The notes under the pieces are model-generated. The model worked only from the letters and a program-made list of their open reading frames with translations. It was not told the origin of the DNA and made no database searches. DNA of 64,000 bases from UBA5069 sp964560495 (GTDB taxonomy: Bacteria > Chloroflexota > Anaerolineae > Caldilineales > Caldilineaceae). This document shows, in pieces, positions 8,482 through 17,289 of this stretch. The first letter of the stretch is position 1, and the number at the start of each line of letters is the position of its first letter. The stretch is from contig CAZLMM010000014.1 of assembly GCA_964560495.1 (NCBI GenBank), positions 1-64,000 on the forward strand. The letters run 5' to 3'. The position numbers and the translations under genes are program-made.

Positions 8482-9050
8482 GAAGGCGCCCCCAATGACA
8501 CTTCAGAAGACACTCTACCGATTATGCCGCCAATCATCTGACCCTTCGACCATGCACCCAACAACGAACGCGTCGAAGCGAAAGCCAGGTCATCTGGCAG
8601 ATTTTCTACGGAAAACCAGCGGGCGTCGCTTACATCGTCCGCCGACACGGGCTGCGGACGAGTTTCACCCACAGGCGAAGCGGCGTAGGCAAGCACGATC
8701 CCGGCAGGAGGCCCGGCGCTCGCCGCGATAGGGAAGATGTCCAGGAAGCGCAGTGCGCCAACATAAAACCCTACTTCTTCCAAGAGTTCGCGTTGCAGGG
8801 CTGCTTCGGGCATCTCTCCGGCGTCCATGTAACCGCCCGGCAGCGACCATTTGCCTTTTTCTGGCTCTACGCCACGTTGCACCAACAGGACATATGGCCC
8901 CGACGTGACCAGGGCAATAACGGCAACCTTCGGGTCGCGAAAGCGCACGAAGCCGCATTGTGGACAAACGCGCCGCGGCTTGCCGTAGAGAACGCGCTCC
9001 ACGAGGGATGTCGCGCACAAGGGACAGAAGACGAATTCACCGCCAGTCAT
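8478..9050 (-). CDS. NUDIX hydrolase with N-terminal zinc ribbon
   Basis: A 190-residue protein. Cys9, Cys12, Cys29 and Cys32 (CPLC, CPQC) form a zinc ribbon like that of NudC-type enzymes. The complete NUDIX box runs from Gly73 through Glu79 to Arg87-Glu88 and Glu91-Glu92 (REllEEvGF). These enzymes hydrolyse a nucleoside diphosphate linked to another group, such as NADH, ADP-ribose or a capped RNA. The gene is first in a two-gene unit with the SDR. No Shine-Dalgarno sequence is present; a TATAAT box ends 6 nt before the ATG, so the mRNA is probably leaderless. Confidence 0.88.
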   Translation of the reverse strand: MTGGEFVFCPLCATSLVERVLYGKPRRVCPQCGFVRFRDPKVAVIALVTSGPYVLLVQRGVEPEKGKWSLPGGYMDAGEMPEAALQRELLEEVGFYVGALRFLDIFPIAASAGPPAGIVLAYAASPVGETRPQPVSADDVSDARWFSVENLPDDLAFASTRSLLGAWSKGQMIGGIIGRVSSEVSLGAPS

Positions 9051-9056
9051 AGCAGC

Positions 9057-9062
9057 ATTATA
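9057..9062 (-). promoter_or_regulatory. -10 box 6 nt from ATG (leaderless NUDIX mRNA)
   Basis: On the minus strand TATAAT (9062-9057) is followed by GCTGCT and then the ATG of the NUDIX gene. With normal -10 to +1 spacing, transcription would begin at the A of the start codon. No good -35 box was found. Confidence 0.6.
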
Positions 9063-9109
9063 CCCATCGGTTGGACGAAATCAGAATTCACCCCCACTCC
9101 CCGAAAGAT

Positions 9110-9139
9110 TTGTTCGATGTTTTCAGCCACAAATATAAT
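9110..9139 (+). promoter_or_regulatory. Probable sucCD operon promoter
   Basis: TTGTTC (9110-9115), an 18-nt spacer, then TATAAT (9134-9139). The predicted start near 9146 gives a leader of about 58 nt carrying AAGGAGG at 9190-9196. Confidence 0.6.
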
Positions 9140-9203
9140 AGTGAGCAATCATTCCTGACAGCGTCTCGAACAACGATTCGCACACTCATAAGGAGGCAGC
9201 AGC

Positions 9204-10346
9204 TTGAATCTGCACGAATATCAGTCAAAGAGGCTCTTTGCCCGTTTCGGCATTCCTATCCCGAAAGGGGAAGTGGCAACCACGCCTACCCAAGCGCGCG
9301 ATATCGCTGTGCGCCTGGGCAAACCGGTGGTGGTGAAATCCCAGGTGCTGGTGGGTGGTCGTGGCAAGGCAGGCGGCATCAAGGTGGCGCGCACCCCTGA
9401 CGAAGCTGAAACGAAGGCAGATGACATCCTGGGCATGAACATCAAGGGGCTGACCGTCAAGAAAGTCCTGGTGGACGAGGCGGCGGAAATTGGCAAAGAG
9501 ATCTATTTGGGCGCGGTGCTCGACCGGGCCCAGCGGCGAGTGGTGCTCATGGCCAGCAGCGAGGGCGGCGTTGAGATCGAACAGGTCGCCGCCGAAACGC
9601 CGGAAAAGATCGTCACGGTTGCCATCCACCCATTTCTTGGGCTGCGCGATTATCAAGCTCGCACGCTGGCCGACAGCATTGGCCTGCCCAGAGAGCACAC
9701 CAACGAATTCATCCGTATTGCCAAGGCCCTTGCGTCCGCCTACATAGAAACTGACGCCAGCCTTGCAGAGATCAATCCCCTCGTCATCACAGGCGATAAT
9801 CGACTGATTGCGCTGGACGGCAAAATCTCTGTGGACGACAGCGCCCTCTTCCGCCATCCCGACATTGCCGAAATGCGCGACCCCGATGAGGAAAATCCTG
9901 CCGAGCAGGAAGCCAACCGTTTCGGCCTCTCCTACATCAATCTGGATGGCGAGATCGGCTGCATGGTCAACGGTGCAGGATTGGCCATGGCTACCATGGA
10001 CATCGTCAAATACTATGGCGGCGACCCGGCCAACTTTCTCGATATCGGCGGCGGGGCCCAGGCCGACAAAGTGGCCGCTGCGCTGCGCATCATACTTTCC
10101 GATCGACGCGTCAAGGCCGTGCTGATCAATATCTTCGGCGGCATCACTCGCTGCGATGAGGTGGCGCGCGGCATCCTACAGGCCATCAACGCAGTAGGAG
10201 CAACCGTGCCCTTTGTTGTGCGTCTGGTGGGCACGAACGAAGAAGAAGGCCGACGCATTCTGGCCGAGGCCAACATGGGCACAGCCACCAGTCTGGCCGA
10301 TGCAGCGCAAAAAGCCGTCGCAGCAGCGAGAGGAACAACCACATGA
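9204..10346 (+). CDS. sucC: Succinyl-CoA synthetase (ADP/GDP-forming), beta subunit
   Basis: The beta subunit of the citric-acid-cycle enzyme that interconverts succinyl-CoA and succinate with synthesis of a nucleoside triphosphate. The start codon is TTG at 9204. It is supported by AAGGAGG 7 nt upstream and by the family N-terminus NLHEYQSKRLFARFGIPIPKG. Residues 1 to about 230 are the ATP-grasp domain (KSQVLVGGRGKAGG near 45). The rest is the CoA-ligase domain with INIFGGITRCDEVARGI. At 380 residues the length is typical. It overlaps sucD by 4 bp (ATGA). Confidence 0.97.
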   Translation: MNLHEYQSKRLFARFGIPIPKGEVATTPTQARDIAVRLGKPVVVKSQVLVGGRGKAGGIKVARTPDEAETKADDILGMNIKGLTVKKVLVDEAAEIGKEIYLGAVLDRAQRRVVLMASSEGGVEIEQVAAETPEKIVTVAIHPFLGLRDYQARTLADSIGLPREHTNEFIRIAKALASAYIETDASLAEINPLVITGDNRLIALDGKISVDDSALFRHPDIAEMRDPDEENPAEQEANRFGLSYINLDGEIGCMVNGAGLAMATMDIVKYYGGDPANFLDIGGGAQADKVAAALRIILSDRRVKAVLINIFGGITRCDEVARGILQAINAVGATVPFVVRLVGTNEEEGRRILAEANMGTATSLADAAQKAVAAARGTTT

Positions 10347-11215
10347 GCATCCTTGTTGGACGAGAGACGCGCCTGGCAGTGCAGGGTATCACCGGACGTG
10401 AAGGCGCTTTTCACGCCAGGCAGATGATCGAATATGGCACCAATGTGGTGGCCGGCGTGACGCCTGGCAAGGGCGGCGAATGGGCTTTGGGGAACGTTCC
10501 TGTCTTCGATACTGTGAAAGAGGCTGTCCAAACCGTTGGCGCCAATACCAGCATCATCTACGTTCCGGCGCGCTTTGCTCCCGACGCCATCATCGAAGCG
10601 GCCGATGCGGGCGTCGAACTGGTCATTTGCATCACAGAAGGAATCCCAGCCCTGGACATGGTGCAGGTGCGAGCCTTCCTCGACACGACGGAGACGCGGC
10701 TGGTCGGCCCCAACTGCCCTGGCCTCATCACGCCCGGCCAGGCAAAGGTGGGCATTATGCCCGGCCACATCCACACGCCGGGGCATGTGGGCCTGGTCAG
10801 CCGTTCTGGCACATTGACCTACGAAGTGGTCTACGCCTTGACTGCGCGCGGCATCGGCCAAAGCACCGCCATTGGCATCGGCGGCGACCCCATCATCGGC
10901 ACGACATTCCTGGATGTGCTCCGCATGTTCGAGGACGACCTCGACACTGAACACGTCGTCTTCATCGGCGAAATCGGCGGCACTGATGAGCAAAAAGCTG
11001 CCGAATTCATCAAGTCCATGAGCAAACCAGTCACCGCTTTCATCGCCGGACAAACCGCGCCGCCGGGACGCCGTATGGGTCACGCCGGGGCCATCATCTC
11101 TGGCGGCGAAGGTACAGCCCAAGAAAAGATGGCTGCGCTGGAACGGGCCGGCGCGCGCGTGGCCCGTCACCCCGACGAGATTGCATCCATCGTCAGCCAG
11201 AGCGTTGGAGGGTGA
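10343..11215 (+). CDS. sucD: Succinyl-CoA synthetase, alpha subunit
   Basis: A 290-residue alpha subunit that partners sucC. The N-terminal CoA-binding domain has VQGITGREGAFHARQM and GVTPGKGG. The phosphorylated histidine is His247 in GHAGAIISGGEGTAQEK, followed by the usual C-terminal helix. The ATG overlaps the sucC stop, which indicates translational coupling for equal subunit output. The end overlaps the CoA-transferase start (TGATG). Confidence 0.97.
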   Translation: MSILVGRETRLAVQGITGREGAFHARQMIEYGTNVVAGVTPGKGGEWALGNVPVFDTVKEAVQTVGANTSIIYVPARFAPDAIIEAADAGVELVICITEGIPALDMVQVRAFLDTTETRLVGPNCPGLITPGQAKVGIMPGHIHTPGHVGLVSRSGTLTYEVVYALTARGIGQSTAIGIGGDPIIGTTFLDVLRMFEDDLDTEHVVFIGEIGGTDEQKAAEFIKSMSKPVTAFIAGQTAPPGRRMGHAGAIISGGEGTAQEKMAALERAGARVARHPDEIASIVSQSVGG

Positions 11216-12426
11216 TGGAGCCAGCCCAAACGCCCGGCGCGCTGACGGGTGTGCGCGTCCTCGACCTGGCGCGTGTCCTGGCCGGCCCCTATTGCACCCA
11301 GCTGCTGGGTGATTATGGCGCCGAGATCATCAAGGTGGAAGAACCGGGCGTGGGCGACAGCACCCGCGCCTGGGGACCGCCTTGGGTGGGCGATCAGAGC
11401 GCCTACTATCTTTGCGCCAATCGCAATAAACGCAGCATTGCCGTCAACCTCAAGTCGCCAGCCGGCCAGGAGATTATCCGCCGGCTGGCGATGATCAGCG
11501 ATGTGGTGGTGGAGAACTTCCGACCTGGCGCGTTGGCGCGCTTGGGGCTGGATTACGACGCCCTGGCCGCGCTCAACCCACGTCTCATCTACTGCTCCAT
11601 CACCGGCTACGGCCAGACCGGCCCCTACCGCGACCGCGCCGGCTACGACTTCATCATCCAGGCCCAAGGCGGCCTCATGTCCATCACCGGGCCGGCGGAG
11701 GGCGAGCCGTACAAAGTGGGCGTCGCCATCGCCGACATCACCACCGGCCTTTTCGCCGCCACGTCCATCCTGGCCGCGCTCCACGAGCGTGAACGGAGCG
11801 GGCGAGGCCAGGCCATCGACATGGCCCTGTTCGATTCCCAGATCGCTTGGCTCGCCAACGTGGGACAGAATGTCTTGGTCACGGGCGCGTCGGCTCCACG
11901 CTTTGGCAACGCCCACCCCAGCATCGTTCCCTATCAGAGCTTTTGCGCCAGCGACGGTCATGTTGCCGTTGGCCTGGGCACGGACGAGCAGTATCGCAAG
12001 TTCTGCCAGGCAATCGCGCGGGCAGACCTTTGGCAAGATGAGCGCTTTCGCACCAACGAGCGTCGCGTCGAGAACCGTCGCGCGCTCATCCCGTTGTTGG
12101 AAGAGATCTTTCTCACCCGCACAGTCAACGCCTGGATCGACCTGCTCCTGGCAATTGGCGCGCCGGTTGGGCCAATCAATGACACAGCAGCCGCCCTGGC
12201 CGATCCCCACGTACAGGCGCGCAGTATGATCCAGGAGATCGAACACGCAACCCAGGGGACCATCCGTCTGTTGGGACCGGTTGCCAAGTTCTCTCGCACG
12301 CCGGCGCGCATCGACCAGCCGCCCCCCACGCTGGGACAGCATACTGGAGAGGTGCTGCGTACGCTCTTGGGCTACACCGACGCAGAAATCGACGAGCTGC
12401 GCCGCGCCGATACGATTGGTGTATGA
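11215..12426 (+). CDS. Class III CoA transferase (CaiB/BaiF family)
   Basis: A 403-residue family III CoA transferase, which moves CoA between carboxylic acids through an enzyme-bound aspartyl-CoA ester. The N-terminus LTGVRVLDLARVLAGPYCTQ is diagnostic, and the catalytic aspartate is Asp145 in GYDFIIQAQGG. ENFRPGALARLGL and GQAIDMALFDS are further family signatures. The start may be ATG 11215 (sharing TGATG with the sucD stop) or GTG 11212. Its place directly behind sucCD suggests succinyl-CoA as CoA donor, as in the succinyl-CoA:malate transferases of the 3-hydroxypropionate cycle, but the acceptor cannot be told from sequence alone. Confidence 0.9.
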   Translation: MEPAQTPGALTGVRVLDLARVLAGPYCTQLLGDYGAEIIKVEEPGVGDSTRAWGPPWVGDQSAYYLCANRNKRSIAVNLKSPAGQEIIRRLAMISDVVVENFRPGALARLGLDYDALAALNPRLIYCSITGYGQTGPYRDRAGYDFIIQAQGGLMSITGPAEGEPYKVGVAIADITTGLFAATSILAALHERERSGRGQAIDMALFDSQIAWLANVGQNVLVTGASAPRFGNAHPSIVPYQSFCASDGHVAVGLGTDEQYRKFCQAIARADLWQDERFRTNERRVENRRALIPLLEEIFLTRTVNAWIDLLLAIGAPVGPINDTAAALADPHVQARSMIQEIEHATQGTIRLLGPVAKFSRTPARIDQPPPTLGQHTGEVLRTLLGYTDAEIDELRRADTIGV

Positions 12427-12492
12427 GCCGACAACACTCTCAGCCTTTGCTTCTCACAGCCTGACATTGCCTGCTGTCCCCTCCCCCCTTTC

Positions 12493-12501
12493 TGTTATAA
12501 T
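12493..12501 (+). promoter_or_regulatory. Extended -10 box 8 nt from ATG (leaderless cyclase mRNA)
   Basis: TGTTATAAT (12493-12501) is a perfect TATAAT with a TGn extension. Only 8 nt separate it from the ATG at 12510, and no Shine-Dalgarno sequence fits in that space. Confidence 0.65.
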
Positions 12502-12509
12502 CTTGCTCA

Positions 12510-15500
12510 ATGGAACGACCATCTGCCTACCTACCTACCGACCGACGACGCGCCATCGAACATGGGGAGGCGCTGCCTGAACGGGCAATCGGCGCAGTGC
12601 TTTTCGCCGACATCTCCGGCTTCACGCCTTTGGCCGATGGGCTGGCGCGCGCGCTGGGAGCGGCGCGCGGCGCCGAGGAACTGACGCGCCTTCTCAATCA
12701 TGTCTACGATGCGCTCATCGGTCAGGTGGAGAACTGGGGCGGCAGCGTCATTGGCTTTAGCGGCGACGCCATCGCCTGTTGGTTTGGCGCGGAGTGCAGC
12801 GCGCCGGAAGCAAGTCGGGCCGCCCTGCATTGCGCCCAATCCATGCACGGCGCAATGCAGGGCTTTCGCCAGGTGACGCTCGCCGGACGCGTTGCAGCCA
12901 CTCTGGCAATCAAAACCGCCATCGCCACGGGACCGATTCGCCGTTTCCTGGTGGGCGCCCCAGAAGAACAACGCATCGACGTGATAGCAGGCCGCACTGT
13001 AGAACGCATGGCTGCCGCAGAGCAGCTTGCCGGAGAGGGCGAATGCGTGGTGGATGGGGCTACAGCGGACAACGCCAGCCCGAACATCAAAATTCGCTCC
13101 TGGCGCGTCATCGACCAGGGGCGCTTTGCCACACTGGAACTAGGTGGACAGGGCAAGCCCATTGTCGAGCCACATCCCCCCAACCATGAGACGGCGCTTC
13201 CTCAGGCGCCGATCGAGAAATTCGAGGAGCAATTTCACGGATTTCTCCATCCCCTGGTATTGGAACGCATTCGCACGGGAGAGGGTCGTTTTCTGGCCGA
13301 ACTGCGTCCAGCCACTGCCCTCTTTGCGCGCTTTGGCGGGCTGGACTACGACTTCGACGAAGAAGCGCCCGCCAAGCTCGACGCTTACATTCGCTGGGTG
13401 CAAAAGGTGGTTCGCCGCTACAACGGCGCGCTCATCCAGCTGACTACGGGGGAGAAGGGGAACTATTACTATGTCGCGTTTGGCGCGCCTGTCGCTCACG
13501 ACGACGACACCCTGGCGGCGGTCGCTGCGGCGCTCGATCTCCACCGCCTCCCACCGGAGCTTTCCTATATCACCGACATCCAAATTGGACTGAGCCTGGG
13601 GATGATGCGCGTAGGCGCCTATGGCAGCGTCAGTCGGCGCACCTACGGCGTCCTGGGCGAAGAGACCAATGTGGCGGCCCGCCTGATGAGCAAGGCGCAG
13701 TCGGGCCAAATCCTGGTGAGCCAGCAAGTAGCAGACGCGGTGCGCGGGCGTTTTCGCCTGATGGATTTAGTGCCGCTTCAGTTGAAGGGGCGCGCTGCGC
13801 CTCAACCCGTCTTTGCTGTCATGGGCGCCACCCCGGTCGATGCAGCAGCGCGCCTCTCTCTGCTCTACACCACGCCATTGGCCGGGCGTGACAAGGAGCT
13901 GGCGACCTTGCTGACAGCGTTGAACACCACAATCGCGACCAGAAAAGGCCGATTCGTCTGTCTGGAAGGCGAAGCCGGACTTGGCAAGAGCCATCTTCTG
14001 GCTGCATTTGTGCAGGCTGCCCCAGTCGGTAATGTACGGCTGGCCCTGGCAGCCTGTCAGAGCACCGCACGTGAATCAGCCTACGGCGCGGCGCGCCAGA
14101 TCATGCGCGCCCTGTTCGGTCTGGAAGGCGAGCCAGAAGACGCCTCGGTCGGTCAGGCAGATCAGGTGATCGAGCAGGTGCGAGCGATCAACCCGGAATG
14201 GCTGTTGCGTGCGCCGCTGCTCGCCGATCTCCTCGGCGCACCCATTCCAGACAATGCAGTCACCAGCGCCTTCGATCCGCGACTGCGCCAGGAAGCGATC
14301 ATCAGCCTGACGGTGGATTTGATTCTGGCGCTGGCGCGCCAAGAACCGTTGGCGCTGTTGATAGAAGACGCCCACTGGATGGATGAGGCGTCGCAAGGGC
14401 TGTTTTTGAGCCTGGCGCGCGTGGCGGCCAACGCCCCGATCTTGCTGATCTTCGCTCATCGCCCCTTTGCCAACGAGTCCACTCCCTTTCTCGATAAACT
14501 CGCCGCCATGGAGGACAGAATCCATCTGCCTTTGGATGAGTTGCCCGTCTCGGGAATCGCTGCACTGATCACCCACCGCCTCAAGGACAAAATCGACCCA
14601 TTAGCTCTGGAAACAATCCAGGCGCAGGCGCAGGGAAATCCCTTCTTTGTCGAGGAATTGGTTGATGCATTGGTCGATGGGGGCCGACTTGTCCATCATG
14701 AGGGGCGGGGTTGGGTTTTGTCGCCGTCCACTGTGCAAGGACTGCGCGACGCCCACTGTCTGGAGTTTGTGGATGGGGAATGGCGACTGGCATCCCAAGC
14801 GCCTTTGGCGGCGGCAGACCTGGGTGTGCCGGCGTCGATCCAGGGAGTCGTTCTGGCGCGCCTGGATCGTCTGCCCGAGCCGGTCAAGTTGACGGTCAAA
14901 GTGGCCAGCATCATCGGGCGTTCTTTCGAGCTTGATCTGCTGGCCAACGTCCATCCCCAGGCCGAACTCTCGGCGGTGCGCCAACACCTGGATGCACTGC
15001 TCCACCGCGACTTTGCCCGGCTGGAACAACCCATGCCGCGACCTGTCTATTTGTTCAAACATAACATCATCCAGGAGGTCGCCTACCAGACGCTGCTGGA
15101 GGATCAACGTCGCAGCCTGCATGGCGCGGTGGGTTTTGCCATGATTGCGACGCAACCCGAAGCTGTCGAGCAACTTGCTTTTCATTTCTATCGCGGCGAT
15201 CTTGCGCAACACGCCGTGCGCGAGGCTGCGCTACGCTATCTGGATGCAGCTGCCGAGCGCGCCCGACGCGAGTATGCCAATGAGACTGCGCTGGCGCATT
15301 TGACACGCGCCGTCGAGATCGAGCCGTTGCCGTTCCGCTTGGGAATACAGGCGCGCTTGCTGCACATCCTGGGGCAGCGGGACGCCGAACGAGCAACGCT
15401 GGAACGGCTGGTACAGATGACGACCGCGTCGTCCTTCGACGCGGCCATGCTGTGGGGCGACTATTTCGAAGCCGTGGGTGCGTATGAGGAAAGCCGCGCA

Positions 15501-16760
15501 TGGCTGAATCGGGCGTTGACCGATGCGCAGGAACGACTGGACAGAGCCGCGGAAGGCCGCGCTTTGAGCAAACTTGGTCTGGTGGCGTGGCGGCAAGGCG
15601 ACTACGCAGCCGCCCAACAGGTCTACCTGGCAGGATTGAGCGCGCTGCACAGGATGGATGATTGCGATGACGTCGAATCGGAAATTCGCTATGGGTTGGG
15701 CCTCGTGCACCGTCAACAGGGTGATTACGCCGAGGCTCGAACCGAGTTCTTGCGCGACCTGGCGATCAATCGCGGTCTGAATAACCGCCAAAACGAAGCG
15801 CGCGCCCTGAACGCGCTGGGACATGTGGAAAGTCTACAGCGGAATTTTGCCGAGGCGACAGCCTGCTATCAGTCGGCGCTGGACATTCGCCGGGTCATCG
15901 GCGACCGGGCCGGCGTCGGCGCCAGCACCTTGAGCATGGCCCAGGCGCTTTCGAGTCTGGGCGACTACAGCCAGGCAGAGCCGCTCCTTTGGGATGCACT
16001 GGCGATTCAGCAGGCCATCGGCAATCGCTGGGAAGAATGGCTCGTGTGGAACGAACTGGGCATTCTCCACTGGTTGGTTGGTCGCTACCCCACTGCGGTC
16101 GAATATCTGGAAAAGGGACTGCAAGGCAGTCGCGTCATTGGCAGCGAAATCGGCGCAGCCTACATCCTCTGCAATCTGGGGCAGGTGCAGCGCGACGCTG
16201 GCGATCTGGCGCGTGCCCAAGAGACCCTGACCGCAGGAATGGCGCTGGCGCAAAGTCAGGGCGACCGTAATCTGGAGGCAATCTATCACACTGATCTGTC
16301 CCTGACGTTGCTGCAAAAAGGCGACTATGCCCAGGCATTGTCCGAGGCGAAGGTGGGACAGACGCAATTCACCGAATTGGGGCTGGAATTGTCCTGCACA
16401 CCGAACCTGGCTGTGCAAGCGGCGGCGCATCTGGAGCTGGGCAACCCCGACAAGGCGCGACAGTGTGCGCTGGCTGCCGTGGATCTCCTGGAAGGAGAGG
16501 CAGGCGAGGCTGCCGATTTCCCCCAGCGAGATTACTTCCTCTGTGGGCAGACCCTCGAACGCGTGGGGGATAGCGAGGCCAGCCAGCGCGCCTATGGGCG
16601 TGCGCGGGGGATTCTCTCGGCCAAAGCAGGAAAAATCTCCGACCCGGCCATGCGCGACTCTTACTTGCAGAGTGTGGCGTTCAATCGTATCATTCTGGAA
16701 TCTGCCAATGGCTCGCATGAAGCGTCGCCGAATGATGGAATCGCTGGCGACGTTCGTTGA
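12510..16760 (+). CDS. Cyclase-domain / AAA ATPase / TPR signalling protein
   Basis: A 1416-residue multidomain protein. Residues about 25-200 are a class III nucleotide cyclase domain with both metal aspartates visible (Asp34 in FADISGFT, Asp86 in FSGDAIACWFG). Residues about 260-440 are a second cyclase-like domain in which the first aspartate region is altered (ALFARFGGLDYD), so it is probably regulatory. A P-loop ATPase follows, with EGEAGLGKSHLL near residue 490 and LLIEDAHWMDEAS. TPR units fill about residues 900-1380 (RQGDYAEARTEF, SLGDYSQAEP). This architecture is common in Chloroflexota and actinobacteria and usually senses a ligand or partner. Making cAMP or cGMP is plausible but unproved. 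It ends 16 bp before the DUF29 remnant. Confidence 0.85.
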   Translation: MERPSAYLPTDRRRAIEHGEALPERAIGAVLFADISGFTPLADGLARALGAARGAEELTRLLNHVYDALIGQVENWGGSVIGFSGDAIACWFGAECSAPEASRAALHCAQSMHGAMQGFRQVTLAGRVAATLAIKTAIATGPIRRFLVGAPEEQRIDVIAGRTVERMAAAEQLAGEGECVVDGATADNASPNIKIRSWRVIDQGRFATLELGGQGKPIVEPHPPNHETALPQAPIEKFEEQFHGFLHPLVLERIRTGEGRFLAELRPATALFARFGGLDYDFDEEAPAKLDAYIRWVQKVVRRYNGALIQLTTGEKGNYYYVAFGAPVAHDDDTLAAVAAALDLHRLPPELSYITDIQIGLSLGMMRVGAYGSVSRRTYGVLGEETNVAARLMSKAQSGQILVSQQVADAVRGRFRLMDLVPLQLKGRAAPQPVFAVMGATPVDAAARLSLLYTTPLAGRDKELATLLTALNTTIATRKGRFVCLEGEAGLGKSHLLAAFVQAAPVGNVRLALAACQSTARESAYGAARQIMRALFGLEGEPEDASVGQADQVIEQVRAINPEWLLRAPLLADLLGAPIPDNAVTSAFDPRLRQEAIISLTVDLILALARQEPLALLIEDAHWMDEASQGLFLSLARVAANAPILLIFAHRPFANESTPFLDKLAAMEDRIHLPLDELPVSGIAALITHRLKDKIDPLALETIQAQAQGNPFFVEELVDALVDGGRLVHHEGRGWVLSPSTVQGLRDAHCLEFVDGEWRLASQAPLAAADLGVPASIQGVVLARLDRLPEPVKLTVKVASIIGRSFELDLLANVHPQAELSAVRQHLDALLHRDFARLEQPMPRPVYLFKHNIIQEVAYQTLLEDQRRSLHGAVGFAMIATQPEAVEQLAFHFYRGDLAQHAVREAALRYLDAAAERARREYANETALAHLTRAVEIEPLPFRLGIQARLLHILGQRDAERATLERLVQMTTASSFDAAMLWGDYFEAVGAYEESRAWLNRALTDAQERLDRAAEGRALSKLGLVAWRQGDYAAAQQVYLAGLSALHRMDDCDDVESEIRYGLGLVHRQQGDYAEARTEFLRDLAINRGLNNRQNEARALNALGHVESLQRNFAEATACYQSALDIRRVIGDRAGVGASTLSMAQALSSLGDYSQAEPLLWDALAIQQAIGNRWEEWLVWNELGILHWLVGRYPTAVEYLEKGLQGSRVIGSEIGAAYILCNLGQVQRDAGDLARAQETLTAGMALAQSQGDRNLEAIYHTDLSLTLLQKGDYAQALSEAKVGQTQFTELGLELSCTPNLAVQAAAHLELGNPDKARQCALAAVDLLEGEAGEAADFPQRDYFLCGQTLERVGDSEASQRAYGRARGILSAKAGKISDPAMRDSYLQSVAFNRIILESANGSHEASPNDGIAGDVR

Positions 16761-16776
16761 GAAGGGGGGGACAAGC

Positions 16777-17285
16777 ATGTCTCAGCCTGTGATGGAAACC
16801 AGTCGGGTCAGATCATCACCCACCATTGCCAGGAGCAGGAACAGCCAAGATCAGAACGGCCTATATCACGAGGACTTCTATGCGTGGACGCAGCAGCAAG
16901 CCGCTTTACTGGCAACCAACGCCTGTGCCGCTCTGGACATCGACCATCTGATCGAAGAGATTGTGAGAGCATGGGGCGGAGCGAGCAACGCGAACTTGAG
17001 AACTGGGTCGAGGAACTTCTGCTGCACCTGCTCAAATGGCAATTCCAGGCAAGCCGCCGCACCAATGGCTGGCGCGCCTCGATTCGCTATCAGCGCATAG
17101 GCGTCGCCAAACTTCTCCGCCAAAACCCGAGCCTGCGCCCCTTCTTGCCAGAGATAATCGACGACGCCTATGAAGCAGCTGTCGTGCGCGCTGAAAGCGA
17201 AACAGGGCTGTCCGAAACCACCTTTCCCGATAGATGCCCATACAGCCTACAGGCGGTGCAGGATCCTCAATGGCTGCCTGAATGA
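16777..17285 (+). pseudogene. DUF29 family protein, frameshifted
   Basis: The first frame (from ATG 16777, after the G-rich AAGGGGGGG) encodes the DUF29 N-terminus LYHEDFYAWTQQQAALL and DIDHLIEEI. At about 16963 the similarity jumps to another frame that carries ESMGRSEQRELENWVEELL, HLLKWQFQASRRTNGWRAS and the tail to the stop at 17283-17285. The family sequence is restored by removing GT at 16963-16964 or adding one base. Both halves retain normal DUF29 sequence, so the lesion is recent or is a sequencing error. DUF29 proteins are about 150 residues, of unknown function, and common in cyanobacteria and Chloroflexota. Confidence 0.8.
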
Positions 17286-17289
17286 CTCT

